From JAMOQA01 sp964420365 (GTDB lineage: Bacteria; Acidobacteriota; Polarisedimenticolia; J045), in NCBI GenBank assembly GCA_964420365.1, contig CAYQTA010000050.1, positions 1-14,392 of the forward strand: a stretch of 14,392 nucleotides of DNA, given 5' to 3'. A program made the position numbers and the translations under genes. Under the pieces are notes generated by a model. That model saw nothing but the letters and a program-made list of their open reading frames with translations. It ran no database searches and had not been told where the DNA came from. This document shows, piece by piece, positions 1-6,102 of this stretch. Within the stretch, counting starts at the first letter, position 1; each line of letters begins with the position of its first letter.

Positions 1-108
1 GTTGTCCTCGAACAGGCGCGGGGAGAGGGCGACCGCCCCCGCCGCGCCGAGGCGGCGCCGCGCCTCGTCCGCGTCCTTCACCTCGATCTTGACCTCGATC
101 TCGCGCAT
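1..108 (-). other. N-terminal 36 residues of a CYTH domain (class IV adenylate cyclase / triphosphatase fold), possibly a separate gene
   Basis: Read from an ATG at 108, the sequence MREIEVKIEVKDADEARRR then LGAAGAVALSPRLFEDN has the EIEVKI signature that opens CYTH proteins (CyaB-type class IV adenylate cyclases, thiamine and inorganic triphosphatases). That motif supplies acidic metal- and triphosphate-binding residues inside the tunnel barrel. GGAG lies 8 nt before this ATG, and a TACAAT hexamer lies 35 nt upstream, so an independent start is plausible. However, the ATG is in the same frame as dinB with no stop between, so this could equally be the C-terminal domain of the dinB product. 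The rest lies outside the window, so substrate class cannot be told. Confidence 0.55.
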
Positions 109-1440
109 CCCGGTGGCTCCGTGCCCGGGGGAGGGGACGGGGATTGTAGTCCCCTGCCGCCGGCGGTGCGCGGCGGGCGGGTCCTGGCGGAAGCCGGGTG
201 CCGGGGGCGAGGGGCGGGAGTCGGGGGGGCGATCGACGAGACGGGCGGGGCGGAGGATGGAACCGCCGAAGCGGGCGCGGAGCAGGTCCGCCGCGCGGGC
301 GGCGGCGCGCTCCCGCTCGCGGCGCTCGTCGGGGAAGAGGGGTGGGGGGAGTTCGTCGCGCTTCAGCAGGTCCCTGGCGCCGAGGCCGAGGAGCCGCACG
401 CCCCGGCCCGCAAGGTCCACCCGGTCGCGCAGCAGCTCCCGGCCCGCGTCGTAGAGGTCGCTGGCGAGGTCGCTCGGCTCGTCGAGGGTGCGCGAGCGGG
501 TCACCGTGCGGAACGCCCCGTCCCGGACCTTGAGCACGACGGTTCGGGCGAGCAGGCCTCGCCGCCGGAGGGCGGCGGCCACCCCGTCGGCACGGGCCAG
601 CAGCTCCCGCTCGATTTCCTCCGGCTTCCGCAGGTCCTGCCGGTACGTCCGCTCCTCGCTGACCTGTTTCCGCTCGTGGGGTGCGCCGACCGGGGTGTCG
701 TCCTCCCCCCGGGCCCGGGCGGCGAGGAAGAGTGCCACCCGCAGGCCGAGCTCCCGGCGCAGGCGCTCGAAAGGTACCCGGGCCAGCTCCTCGACGGTCC
801 GCACGCCGAGGCCCGCGAGCCGCCGGGCGAGCTTCGGGCCGATGCCGGGGATCACCTGGACGGGCATCGGGCCGACGACCGCCGCGAACCGCTCCCGGGA
901 GAGCACCGTCAGCCCGTCGGGCTTCTCGAGGTCGGACGCGACCTTCGCGAGGAACCGGCACGGGGCGACGCCGGCGCTGGCGGTGAGCCCCTCGCGCCGG
1001 CGGATCTCGGCCCGGATCCGCTCCGCGATCTCCGCCCCTTCCGCGAGGTCGGCGGCGAGGCCGGAGAGGTCCCCGTACGCCTCGTCCACCGAGACCTGCT
1101 CGAGGACGGGGACGTGGCGGGCGACGATCTCCCCGAAGATCCGCCGCGAGACCTCCGCGTAGAACCGGTGCCGCGGGCGGACCCACGCGGCGTCCGGGCA
1201 GAGCCGGGCGGCGGTCACCGAGGGCATCGCCGAGCGGACGCCGTACCGGCGGGCCTCGTAGGAGCAGGTGGCGACGACCCCCCGGGGACCGGGCCGCCCG
1301 ATGAGCACCGGCTTGCCCCGCAGCTCGGGCCGCTCCCGCTGCTCGATGGCGGCGAAGAAGGCGTCCATGTCCAGGTGGAGGATCACCCGTTCCACAGGCC
1401 GTCCGTCCCGCGGGCCCCGCGGTCCCGCTCCCCTCTCCAT
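1..1440 (-). CDS. dinB: DNA polymerase IV (Y family), reading in frame into a CYTH domain; runs off the left edge
   Basis: Error-prone translesion polymerase that extends past damaged template bases in the cytoplasm. Visible Y-family features: LDMDAFF at residues 23-29 with metal ligand D24, the CSYEARRYGVRSAMP nucleotide-binding stretch at 59-73, catalytic SVDEAY with D119/E120, a Pol IV-type FLAKVASDLEKPDG motif, a helix-hairpin-helix (IPGIGPKLARRLAGLGV) and a little-finger domain ending near LLRARFGGSILRPARLVD. I chose the ATG at 1440. A GTG 15 codons later (VERVILHLDMD) also fits and matches the usual family N-terminus better, but neither has a strong ribosome-binding site. The oddity is the end: there is no stop after the polymerase. 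A Pro/Arg-rich stretch of about 41 residues follows, then residue 445 begins MREIEVKIEV, a CYTH start, and the frame stays open to base 1. Either this is a fusion, or a frameshift or lost stop joins two genes. Divergent from the GNAT gene. The dinB identity is secure; the fusion is not. Confidence 0.9.
   Translation of the reverse strand, partial: MERGAGPRGPRDGRPVERVILHLDMDAFFAAIEQRERPELRGKPVLIGRPGPRGVVATCSYEARRYGVRSAMPSVTAARLCPDAAWVRPRHRFYAEVSRRIFGEIVARHVPVLEQVSVDEAYGDLSGLAADLAEGAEIAERIRAEIRRREGLTASAGVAPCRFLAKVASDLEKPDGLTVLSRERFAAVVGPMPVQVIPGIGPKLARRLAGLGVRTVEELARVPFERLRRELGLRVALFLAARARGEDDTPVGAPHERKQVSEERTYRQDLRKPEEIERELLARADGVAAALRRRGLLARTVVLKVRDGAFRTVTRSRTLDEPSDLASDLYDAGRELLRDRVDLAGRGVRLLGLGARDLLKRDELPPPLFPDERRERERAAARAADLLRARFGGSILRPARLVDRPPDSRPSPPAPGFRQDPPAAHRRRQGTTIPVPSPGHGATGMREIEVKIEVKDADEARRRLGAAGAVALSPRLFEDN
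143..148 (-). promoter_or_regulatory. Possible -10 element (TACAAT) for the CYTH-domain gene
   Basis: On the minus strand GGGGAC-TACAAT-CCCC sits 35 nt before the CYTH ATG, inside the Pro/Arg-rich linker of the dinB reading frame. TACAAT matches the sigma-70 -10 consensus at five of six bases and stands out in very GC-rich surroundings. No convincing -35 lies at the right distance. If real, it argues that the CYTH gene is transcribed and translated on its own. Confidence 0.3.
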
Positions 1441-1467
1441 GATGCCGGGCGGGCACCCGCGCGGGAA

Positions 1468-1483
1468 GGGACTATCGTTTCCC
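1468..1483. promoter_or_regulatory. Possible shared -10 region between dinB and the GNAT gene
   Basis: The only AT-rich spot in the 58-bp divergent gap is GGGACTATCGTTTCCC. Read on plus it gives TATCGT (1473-1478), 21 nt before the GTG at 1499. Read on minus it gives CGATAGT, about 31 nt before the dinB ATG. The GGG...CCC flanks make it symmetrical, so one site could serve both genes. There is no recognisable -35. On the plus strand the start of transcription would fall close to the ribosome-binding site, giving a very short leader. Confidence 0.3.
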
Positions 1484-1498
1484 GGAGGAGGTGACCGC

Positions 1499-2986
1499 GT
1501 GGTGGCGGAGGCCCGCACGATCACGAGCCGCGGGGAACTGCTCGCCCTCGCCGGCGAGCTGGACCGGCTCGCCCTGGCCCGGGGCGACCTCGCGGACCCG
1601 TGGGACTCCGGGGCCTACCTGGCCGCGTGGCTCGCCACCGCCGGGAGGGACGCCCGGCCCAGGTGCCCGGCGGTCCTCGACGGGGACGGGCGGCTCCTCG
1701 GCCTGCTGCCCCTGGTCGCGGAACGGGGGGGCATCGCGCCCCTCGGTCTCGGCACGCGGCCGCGGTTCAGGCCCGTGCTCGCCGGGCGCGACCCGGACCC
1801 GGCCGTGGTCGCGGCCCTGGCGGAAGAACTGGCGCGGGACGGCATCCGGGAGCTCACGCTGCCCGCGCTGCCGACCCGCGACCCGGCGACCGCCGCCCTG
1901 GAGGAGGCGCTGGAGAGGACGGGGTTCGCCGTCGAGCGGCGGGAGACCACCGAGGAATGCCTCGCGCTCGTCGACGGAGGGTGGGAGGGCCACCGGAAGC
2001 GTTTCCGGAAGGTCGACCGGACCGCGAAGAACTTCACCAACAAGGCGAAGCGGCTGGGCGAGGTCGTGGTCCGGCGCTTCGGCCCCGACCCGGGCGAGCT
2101 GGACGCCGGCTGGCCGGTCTACCTCGAGCTGCACGCCCGCGGCTGGAAGGGGGAGCTCCGGGAGCCGATGCGGTCGTTCCGGGAGCGGTACCTGCGCGAG
2201 GCGGGCCGTCGGGGCTGGACGCGCCTGTTCGTCCTCGAGGTCGCGGGGGTGCCGGCCGCGGCGATCGCCTGGTTCCACCTGGGGGAGGTCGCGGTCGCCT
2301 ACTCGACCGTCTACGACGCGCGGATGGCGGCGATCAGCCCGGGCACGATCCTGATGTGGCGGAGCCACGAGGAGATCTTCGCCGAGCGGGTCCCGGGAGT
2401 CTGCGACCTTCTCCCGGGCCACGGGGCCCAGAAGGACCAGCTCGGCCCCGACCGGACGCCCCTCGTCGTTCTCGAGGCGCGGCGGGGTGCGAGGATCGCC
2501 GGCCTCGGCCGGGATCTCGCCCGGGCGGCGAGGGGAATCGCCCGGCGGGTCGCCGGGGCGGGAGGGAGCGGTACGAAAAGGCCGGACCCGGCCGCCACCG
2601 GGTTCCACGCGGACGTGGCGTGGCCCCCGGTCGCCGCGACGAACGACGGGCAGGGAACCCCGCTCCCGGTCGTCCCCCTCGAGGTGGGCCCCCGGGAGGA
2701 GATCCTCCTGGCCGTGGCCGCCGGGGTCCCCAGCCCGAAACGGCTGCGGGAGCGCTGGGACGAGGGGGACCGGTGGCTCGCGGTCGGGAAACCCGCCGTC
2801 GCCCTGGTCCGCGTGGGTGCGGGCGGGACCGTTCGGGAGGTCGTCCTCGCCCCCGGCGCCTTCCCGTCGTCGGCCGAGGCCCTCGTGTCCGTCGCCCGGG
2901 CCCTCGCCGCCGCCGACGAGCCGGCCGGGGCGCCCCCTTCGGGCAGCGTGCCGGTCACGGCCAGTTCGTTCTCCCTGCTGCCCTGA
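1499..2986 (+). CDS. GNAT-fold acyltransferase of the FemAB / BioF2-like (Acetyltransf_6) type with a C-terminal extension
   Basis: A 495-residue predicted cytoplasmic enzyme. Order: an N-terminal GNAT half with the DSGAYLAAWL...GRLLGLLPLV pattern (residues about 35-85); a basic stretch GHRKRFRKVDRTAKNFTNKA near 162-181, where this family has its conserved K/R-rich helix; and a second GNAT half (LFVLEVAGVPAAAIAWFHLG, then STVYDARMAAISPGTILMW) at about 242-295. Members of the family transfer acyl or aminoacyl groups in envelope, exopolysaccharide or cell-wall building; the substrate here is unknown. After residue about 330 come a basic helix, a low-complexity linker and a roughly 120-residue alpha/beta tail that I do not recognise. 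The GTG start is chosen because GGAGGAG (1484-1490) lies 8 nt upstream; earlier in-frame codons would run into dinB. No signal peptide or membrane helix. Transcribed alone and followed by a strong hairpin. Confidence 0.82.
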   Translation: MVAEARTITSRGELLALAGELDRLALARGDLADPWDSGAYLAAWLATAGRDARPRCPAVLDGDGRLLGLLPLVAERGGIAPLGLGTRPRFRPVLAGRDPDPAVVAALAEELARDGIRELTLPALPTRDPATAALEEALERTGFAVERRETTEECLALVDGGWEGHRKRFRKVDRTAKNFTNKAKRLGEVVVRRFGPDPGELDAGWPVYLELHARGWKGELREPMRSFRERYLREAGRRGWTRLFVLEVAGVPAAAIAWFHLGEVAVAYSTVYDARMAAISPGTILMWRSHEEIFAERVPGVCDLLPGHGAQKDQLGPDRTPLVVLEARRGARIAGLGRDLARAARGIARRVAGAGGSGTKRPDPAATGFHADVAWPPVAATNDGQGTPLPVVPLEVGPREEILLAVAAGVPSPKRLRERWDEGDRWLAVGKPAVALVRVGAGGTVREVVLAPGAFPSSAEALVSVARALAAADEPAGAPPSGSVPVTASSFSLLP

Positions 2987-3006
2987 GACCCGGTTCCGGG
3001 CGGTCC

Positions 3007-3038
3007 CGGGCCCGGGGGAGTATGCTGCCCCGGGCCCG
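3007..3038 (+). terminator. Perfect 11-bp G/C hairpin after the GNAT gene (possible terminator)
   Basis: CGGGCCCGGGG (3007-3017) and CCCCGGGCCCG (3028-3038) pair perfectly around a 10-base loop GAGTATGCTG. It begins 20 nt after the GNAT stop, the right place for a terminator, but no U-tract follows. The loop holds TATGCT flanked by G and C runs, which resembles -10 candidates elsewhere in the window, and the FKBP gene starts 78 nt downstream. It may therefore be a terminator, a promoter element, or both. Confidence 0.5.
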
Positions 3039-3115
3039 TGGTGGGCCTGCACCCGCCCCGTCCGCCCCCGGGAACGGTTCACGGGACCGGCGGGGCCGCA
3101 CGAGGAGATCCGAGC

Positions 3116-3832
3116 ATGAAGCGTTTCCTGGCCGTCCTTGCCCTCACCACCCTGCTCGCCGTCCCGGCCCTCGCCGGTGACCCGCCGGCCGCGAAGGCCC
3201 CGGCGGAGCAGGCGAGCGTCCACGACACCCTCTACGCCCTCGGCGCCGAGATCGGGAAGAGCATCGAGTGGTTCGACCTGACTCCCGACGAGGCGAAGAT
3301 CGTCGCGGAGGGGATGATCGACGCCACCCAGGGCAGGGCGAAGCTCGACTCGGAGCCGCTGCGGCCGGCGATCCAGAAGCTCCAGGAGGAGCGCCGGGTC
3401 CGCTACGCCCGGAAGCAGAAGGACGCGGGCAAGGCGTACATCGACAAGTTCGTGGCCGAGGGGGCGACCCGCCTCGAGAACGGGGCCGCGATCAAGACGA
3501 TCAAGGCGGGTACCGGCGAGAGCCCGACCGTCAACGACTCGGTGACCGTCCACTACACCGGGACCCTGATCGACGGGACGAAGTTCGACAGCTCCCGGGA
3601 CCGGGGCCAGCCGGCGACGTTCCCGCTGGCACGGATCATCCCCTGCTGGAAGGAGGGGCTCCAGAAGATGAAGGTCGGCGAGCGGGCCAAGCTGGTCTGC
3701 CCGGCCGACACCGCCTACGGGGACAACGGGCGGCCGCCGGTGATCAAGCCGGGGGCCACGCTGGTGTTCGACGTGGAGCTGCTCGGCATCGAGAAGCCGA
3801 AGATCGACAACAAGGGCGTCGACAAGAAGTAG
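3116..3832 (+). CDS. Exported FKBP-type peptidyl-prolyl cis-trans isomerase (Mip/FkpA-like)
   Basis: A 238-residue folding catalyst expected outside the cytoplasmic membrane, probably periplasmic. It has a clear signal peptide (MKRFLAVLALTTLLAVPALA, cut before GD), an N-terminal helical FKBP_N-type dimerisation and chaperone region (about 30-125, with the long EERRVRYARKQKDAGKAYID helix) and a C-terminal FKBP barrel (about 128-225). Active-site residues expected of the fold are present: HYTG with Y147, KFDSS, W178 in IIPCWKEGLQKM, and Y201 in AYGDNG. Two cysteines (PCW and LVCPAD) sit in the barrel. GAGGAG lies 8 nt before the ATG. The gene stands alone and converges on the sigma-54 activator gene with a 36-bp gap in which I see no clear terminator. 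It could be annotated fkpA or mip, but orthology cannot be decided from the sequence. Confidence 0.92.
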   Translation: MKRFLAVLALTTLLAVPALAGDPPAAKAPAEQASVHDTLYALGAEIGKSIEWFDLTPDEAKIVAEGMIDATQGRAKLDSEPLRPAIQKLQEERRVRYARKQKDAGKAYIDKFVAEGATRLENGAAIKTIKAGTGESPTVNDSVTVHYTGTLIDGTKFDSSRDRGQPATFPLARIIPCWKEGLQKMKVGERAKLVCPADTAYGDNGRPPVIKPGATLVFDVELLGIEKPKIDNKGVDKK

Positions 3833-3868
3833 GAACCGGGAGCGCGGTGGCGGCGGTCGGCGGGGAGC

Positions 3869-5740
3869 TCATGCCTCCTCGCCGATCCCGTGTCGCTTGA
3901 GCTTCTCGTAGACGTTCCGGCGGTTGATGCCGGCACGGCGGGCCATCTCCGTGACCCGCCCTTCGCACTGCCGGTAGAGCTCCTCGAAGTAAAGGCGCTC
4001 GAGCCGGGTACGCACGTCCCGCCAGGCACCCCGGAGGAGGTCGCCGTCGTCGGCCGCCCGTTCGACGGTCTCGGCGGCCGCGATCTCCGCCGGCAGGTCC
4101 TCGCGGTCGATCAGTTCACCCCCGCAGAGCACGACGGCGCGCTCGATCACGTTTCGCAGCTCGCGCACGTTGCCCGGCCAGGCATAGGCCTGGAGGGCCC
4201 ACGCGGCCTCCATCGTGATCCCGCGGATGTCCTTGCGGTCCCGCCGGGCGAACTGGCGCACGAAGTGCCGGGCAAGCGGCAGGACGTCGTCGGGACGCTC
4301 GCGGAGCGGGGGGATCTGCACCTCTACGACCCGGAGACGGTAGTAGAGATCTTCCCTGAACTTCCCCTCCCGGACCATCTGCGCCAGGTCACGGTGGGTC
4401 GCGGCGACGATGCGTGGTTCCGCCGGCCGCCCGGCCCGGGCGCCGACCGGCCAGACGACCTTCTCCTCGAGCACGCGGAGGAACTTCGCCTGGACCTCGA
4501 GGGGCAGCTCGCCCACCTCGTCGAGGAAGAGCGTGCCCCCGTGGGCCATCTCGAACACGCCGACCTGGCGTTCCACCCCGGTGGCCACGCCCTTCTCGAT
4601 CCCGAAGAGGGTGCTCTCGATCAGGGAGGCGGGGATCGCGCCGCAGTTCACCGGGATGAACGGTCCCTCCCGCCTGGGGCTCATCGCGTGGATCCGGCGC
4701 GCCAGGATCTCCTTCCCGGAGCCGGTCTCCCCGCGGAGCAGGATCGCGGAGTGGCTGGCGGCCACCCGGTCGACGTGCTCCAGCAGGTCCTTCATCCGGG
4801 CGTCCTCGGCCACGATCTCGAGGGGTTCGCGGGGCGGGGCCAGCACTTCCTGCAGGAAGTCACGCTCGTCGCGCAGGCGCAGCCGCTCTTCCTCGACCCG
4901 TGCCCGGAGCCGTTCCATGCCGGTCAGCAGGCCCAGGACCTGGGCGAGTACCCGGAGCGCCATCCGCTGTTCCCGGCTCAGGTCCGCCGCGGTGGCGGTC
5001 GCCTCGAGGACGAGGAGGCCGTGGCGAGCCTCCCGGTCGCGCAGGGGTACGAGCCACAGGACCCGCTCTCCCTCCGGGACGTAGAGGACCTTGTCCCCTT
5101 CCCAGGCGTGGCGAAGGACATCCTCGTCCGGGAGCTTCTCCTGGGGGAACTCCCCGAGGGTGGTCACCAGCAGGGTCTCGCGGCCGGTCAGCTCGACGAA
5201 GGCACCGTGGTGCGAACCCGAGAACACCATCGCCGCCCGGAGGACACGCTCCTCGACCTGGCTACCTCCCCGCTCCTCGACCAGCTCCTCGCACAGGAGG
5301 CACAACTGCCGCAGGGGGCCGTCCTGGTCGCGCCCGGGGAAGATCGTCGCGACCACGCTGTTCTCGAGGGATCCGGAGACTTCGACCGCCACCTGGGAGC
5401 GGTCACTCGCCGGTGACCGGTCCGGCGTGGGCGGACAGGAGAAACCTGTGCTGAGTGCTTCCCCGAGCGTGAGATGGACCGGGCCGAGGAAGATCGACGT
5501 TCCCGGCTGGAGGACGACCTCGTCCACGCGCTGGCCCTGGTAGAGGATGCCGTTCCGACTGCCCAGGTCGCGCAGGATCACCTCGTCGTCGCGAACCTCG
5601 ATCTCGGCGTGGGCCCGGGAGATCTCCGGCACCGGGAGGACGATGTCATTGGTGGGGGCCCTGCCGATCGTCTGGCGCCCGGCGTGCAGCGAGAACCGGC
5701 GGACGCTGTCGCCCGGCGCGGCGATGTAGAGGTAGTACAT
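3869..5740 (-). CDS. Sigma-54-dependent enhancer-binding protein with FHA, GAF, AAA+ and Fis-type HTH domains
   Basis: A 623-residue cytoplasmic transcription activator. Domains: FHA (about 14-95) with G26-R27, S41-R42-A43-H44 and N63-G64, a complete set of phosphothreonine-binding positions; GAF-like sensor (about 145-278); coiled-coil linker (279-300); AAA+ ATPase with Walker A GETGSGKE (337-344), Walker B ending D407-E408 and the FREDLYYRLRV...PLRERPDD arginine-finger region; Fis-type helix-turn-helix at the C-terminus (VTEMARRAGINRRNVYEKLK). There is no receiver domain, so input is likely through phosphothreonine partners and a GAF ligand. The sigma-54 contact loop reads G384-V-A-T-G-V389 instead of GAFTGA, so the usual phenylalanine is missing. 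The ATG at 5740 has GGGGGAGG 7 nt upstream. It is divergent from the 6103 operon, which carries a sigma-54 promoter and paired dyads that are the likely targets of this protein. Confidence 0.93.
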   Translation of the reverse strand: MYYLYIAAPGDSVRRFSLHAGRQTIGRAPTNDIVLPVPEISRAHAEIEVRDDEVILRDLGSRNGILYQGQRVDEVVLQPGTSIFLGPVHLTLGEALSTGFSCPPTPDRSPASDRSQVAVEVSGSLENSVVATIFPGRDQDGPLRQLCLLCEELVEERGGSQVEERVLRAAMVFSGSHHGAFVELTGRETLLVTTLGEFPQEKLPDEDVLRHAWEGDKVLYVPEGERVLWLVPLRDREARHGLLVLEATATAADLSREQRMALRVLAQVLGLLTGMERLRARVEEERLRLRDERDFLQEVLAPPREPLEIVAEDARMKDLLEHVDRVAASHSAILLRGETGSGKEILARRIHAMSPRREGPFIPVNCGAIPASLIESTLFGIEKGVATGVERQVGVFEMAHGGTLFLDEVGELPLEVQAKFLRVLEEKVVWPVGARAGRPAEPRIVAATHRDLAQMVREGKFREDLYYRLRVVEVQIPPLRERPDDVLPLARHFVRQFARRDRKDIRGITMEAAWALQAYAWPGNVRELRNVIERAVVLCGGELIDREDLPAEIAAAETVERAADDGDLLRGAWRDVRTRLERLYFEELYRQCEGRVTEMARRAGINRRNVYEKLKRHGIGEEA

Positions 5741-5772
5741 GCTGCGTCCTCCCCCGCGGACTCGACCGCGTT

Positions 5773-5802
5773 CCCGGGGGAGGAAACCCCCGGGTCCGGG
5801 GG
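5773..5802 (-). promoter_or_regulatory. Alternating hairpin leader upstream of the activator's ribosome-binding site
   Basis: Read on the minus strand, the leader holds segment 1 CCCCCG (5802-5797), segment 2 CCCGGGGG (5794-5787), segment 3 CCTCCCCCGGG (5783-5773) and segment 4, the Shine-Dalgarno GGGGGAGG (5755-5748). 1 pairs with 2 (6 bp, 4-base loop), 2 with 3 (8 bp, 6-base loop), and 3 with 4 (8 bp). A small CGCGG/CCGCG hairpin lies between 3 and 4. The 2:3 pair would free the ribosome-binding site, while 1:2 would release 3 to block it. The pairing is exact, but in DNA this GC-rich it may be chance. Confidence 0.35.
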
Positions 5803-5811
5803 CCTGCCTAG

Positions 5812-5840
5812 CTTGTACGCCGGCCGTGTCCTGCCCGCAA
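5812..5840 (-). promoter_or_regulatory. Possible sigma-70-type promoter of the activator gene
   Basis: On the minus strand TTGCGG (5840-5835) and TACAAG (5817-5812) are separated by exactly 17 bp. Each matches its consensus at about four of six bases. The predicted start near 5805-5804 is a purine and falls just before the alternating hairpin leader. The nearer dyad (5847-5866) lies just upstream of the -35, so the activator may regulate itself. Confidence 0.35.
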
Positions 5841-5846
5841 GGAGAG

Positions 5847-5866
5847 GTGGGACGAAAACATCCCGC
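5847..5866. promoter_or_regulatory. Upstream activator site 1 (dyad GGGACG-N4-CATCCC)
   Basis: The core GGGACGAAAACATCCC (5849-5864) is an imperfect dyad: the arms GGGACG and CATCCC match as an inverted repeat at five of six positions around AAAA. With its GT and GC flanks it agrees at 18 of 20 positions with the reverse complement of site 2. It is about 204 bp upstream of the -12 element of the sigma-54 promoter and just behind the activator's own promoter. It is the likely binding site for the Fis-type HTH of the activator encoded next door. Confidence 0.65.
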
Positions 5867-5948
5867 CCGGTCCGATCCCCGGGGCCTTTTCGTCAACTCT
5901 CGACAGGCGAGCAACTTGCGTCGTGTATGCCGGGGCTTCCCGCGAGAT

Positions 5949-5968
5949 GCGGGACGTTTTCATCCCAC
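5949..5968. promoter_or_regulatory. Upstream activator site 2 (inverted copy of site 1)
   Basis: The core GGGACGTTTTCATCCC (5951-5966) is site 1 read on the other strand apart from two transitions. Those two differences fall at symmetric positions of the dyad, as expected for a palindromic site bound by a dimer. Its centre lies 102 bp from that of site 1 and about 102 bp before the -12 element, within the usual enhancer range of sigma-54 activators. A short inverted repeat (TCCCGC-GAGAT-GCGGGA, 5938-5954) overlaps its left flank. Confidence 0.65.
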
Positions 5969-6046
5969 CGGCACGACCGGGGTGCGCCAGGTGCAACCCG
6001 TTGTGACCGAAGGGATTCCATCTCCGGGAGCGGTGACATTCCCGGG

Positions 6047-6062
6047 TGGCATGGCGGTTGCT
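6047..6062 (+). promoter_or_regulatory. Sigma-54 (-24/-12) promoter of the FHA / helical-protein operon
   Basis: TGGCATGGCGGTTGCT matches the sigma-54 consensus TGGCACG-N4-TTGCW at every specified position except one (T for C at position 6). The invariant GG (6048-6049) and GC (6060-6061) have the required spacing. The expected start lies near 6073, about 30 nt before the ATG at 6103. The divergent sigma-54 activator gene and the two dyads upstream support the call. Confidence 0.8.
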
Positions 6063-6102
6063 TCAACGAAGAGCGACACGACATCCCAGGGAGGACGGGA
6101 CG

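Noticed and set aside
121..1494. Plus-strand open frame opposite dinB
   Set aside because: Contains no domain, while the minus strand gives complete Pol IV motifs throughout.
1268..1498. Earlier in-frame ATG for the GNAT gene
   Set aside because: It would overlap dinB by more than 170 bases and add an Arg/Pro-rich tail; GTG 1499 has an ideal ribosome-binding site.
1472..3553. Long minus-strand open frame opposite the GNAT and FKBP genes
   Set aside because: Arg/Pro/Gly-rich low-complexity translation with no domain, antisense to two well-supported genes; an effect of high GC.
3833..3868. Shared terminator between the convergent FKBP and activator genes
   Set aside because: The 36-bp gap is G-rich, but I found no stem of useful length.
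5905..5920. Second sigma-54-like site, AGGCGAGCAACTTGCG, between the two dyads
   Set aside because: GG and TTGC are correctly spaced, but three positions of the -24 block are wrong and the site at 6047-6062 is far better and nearer the gene.
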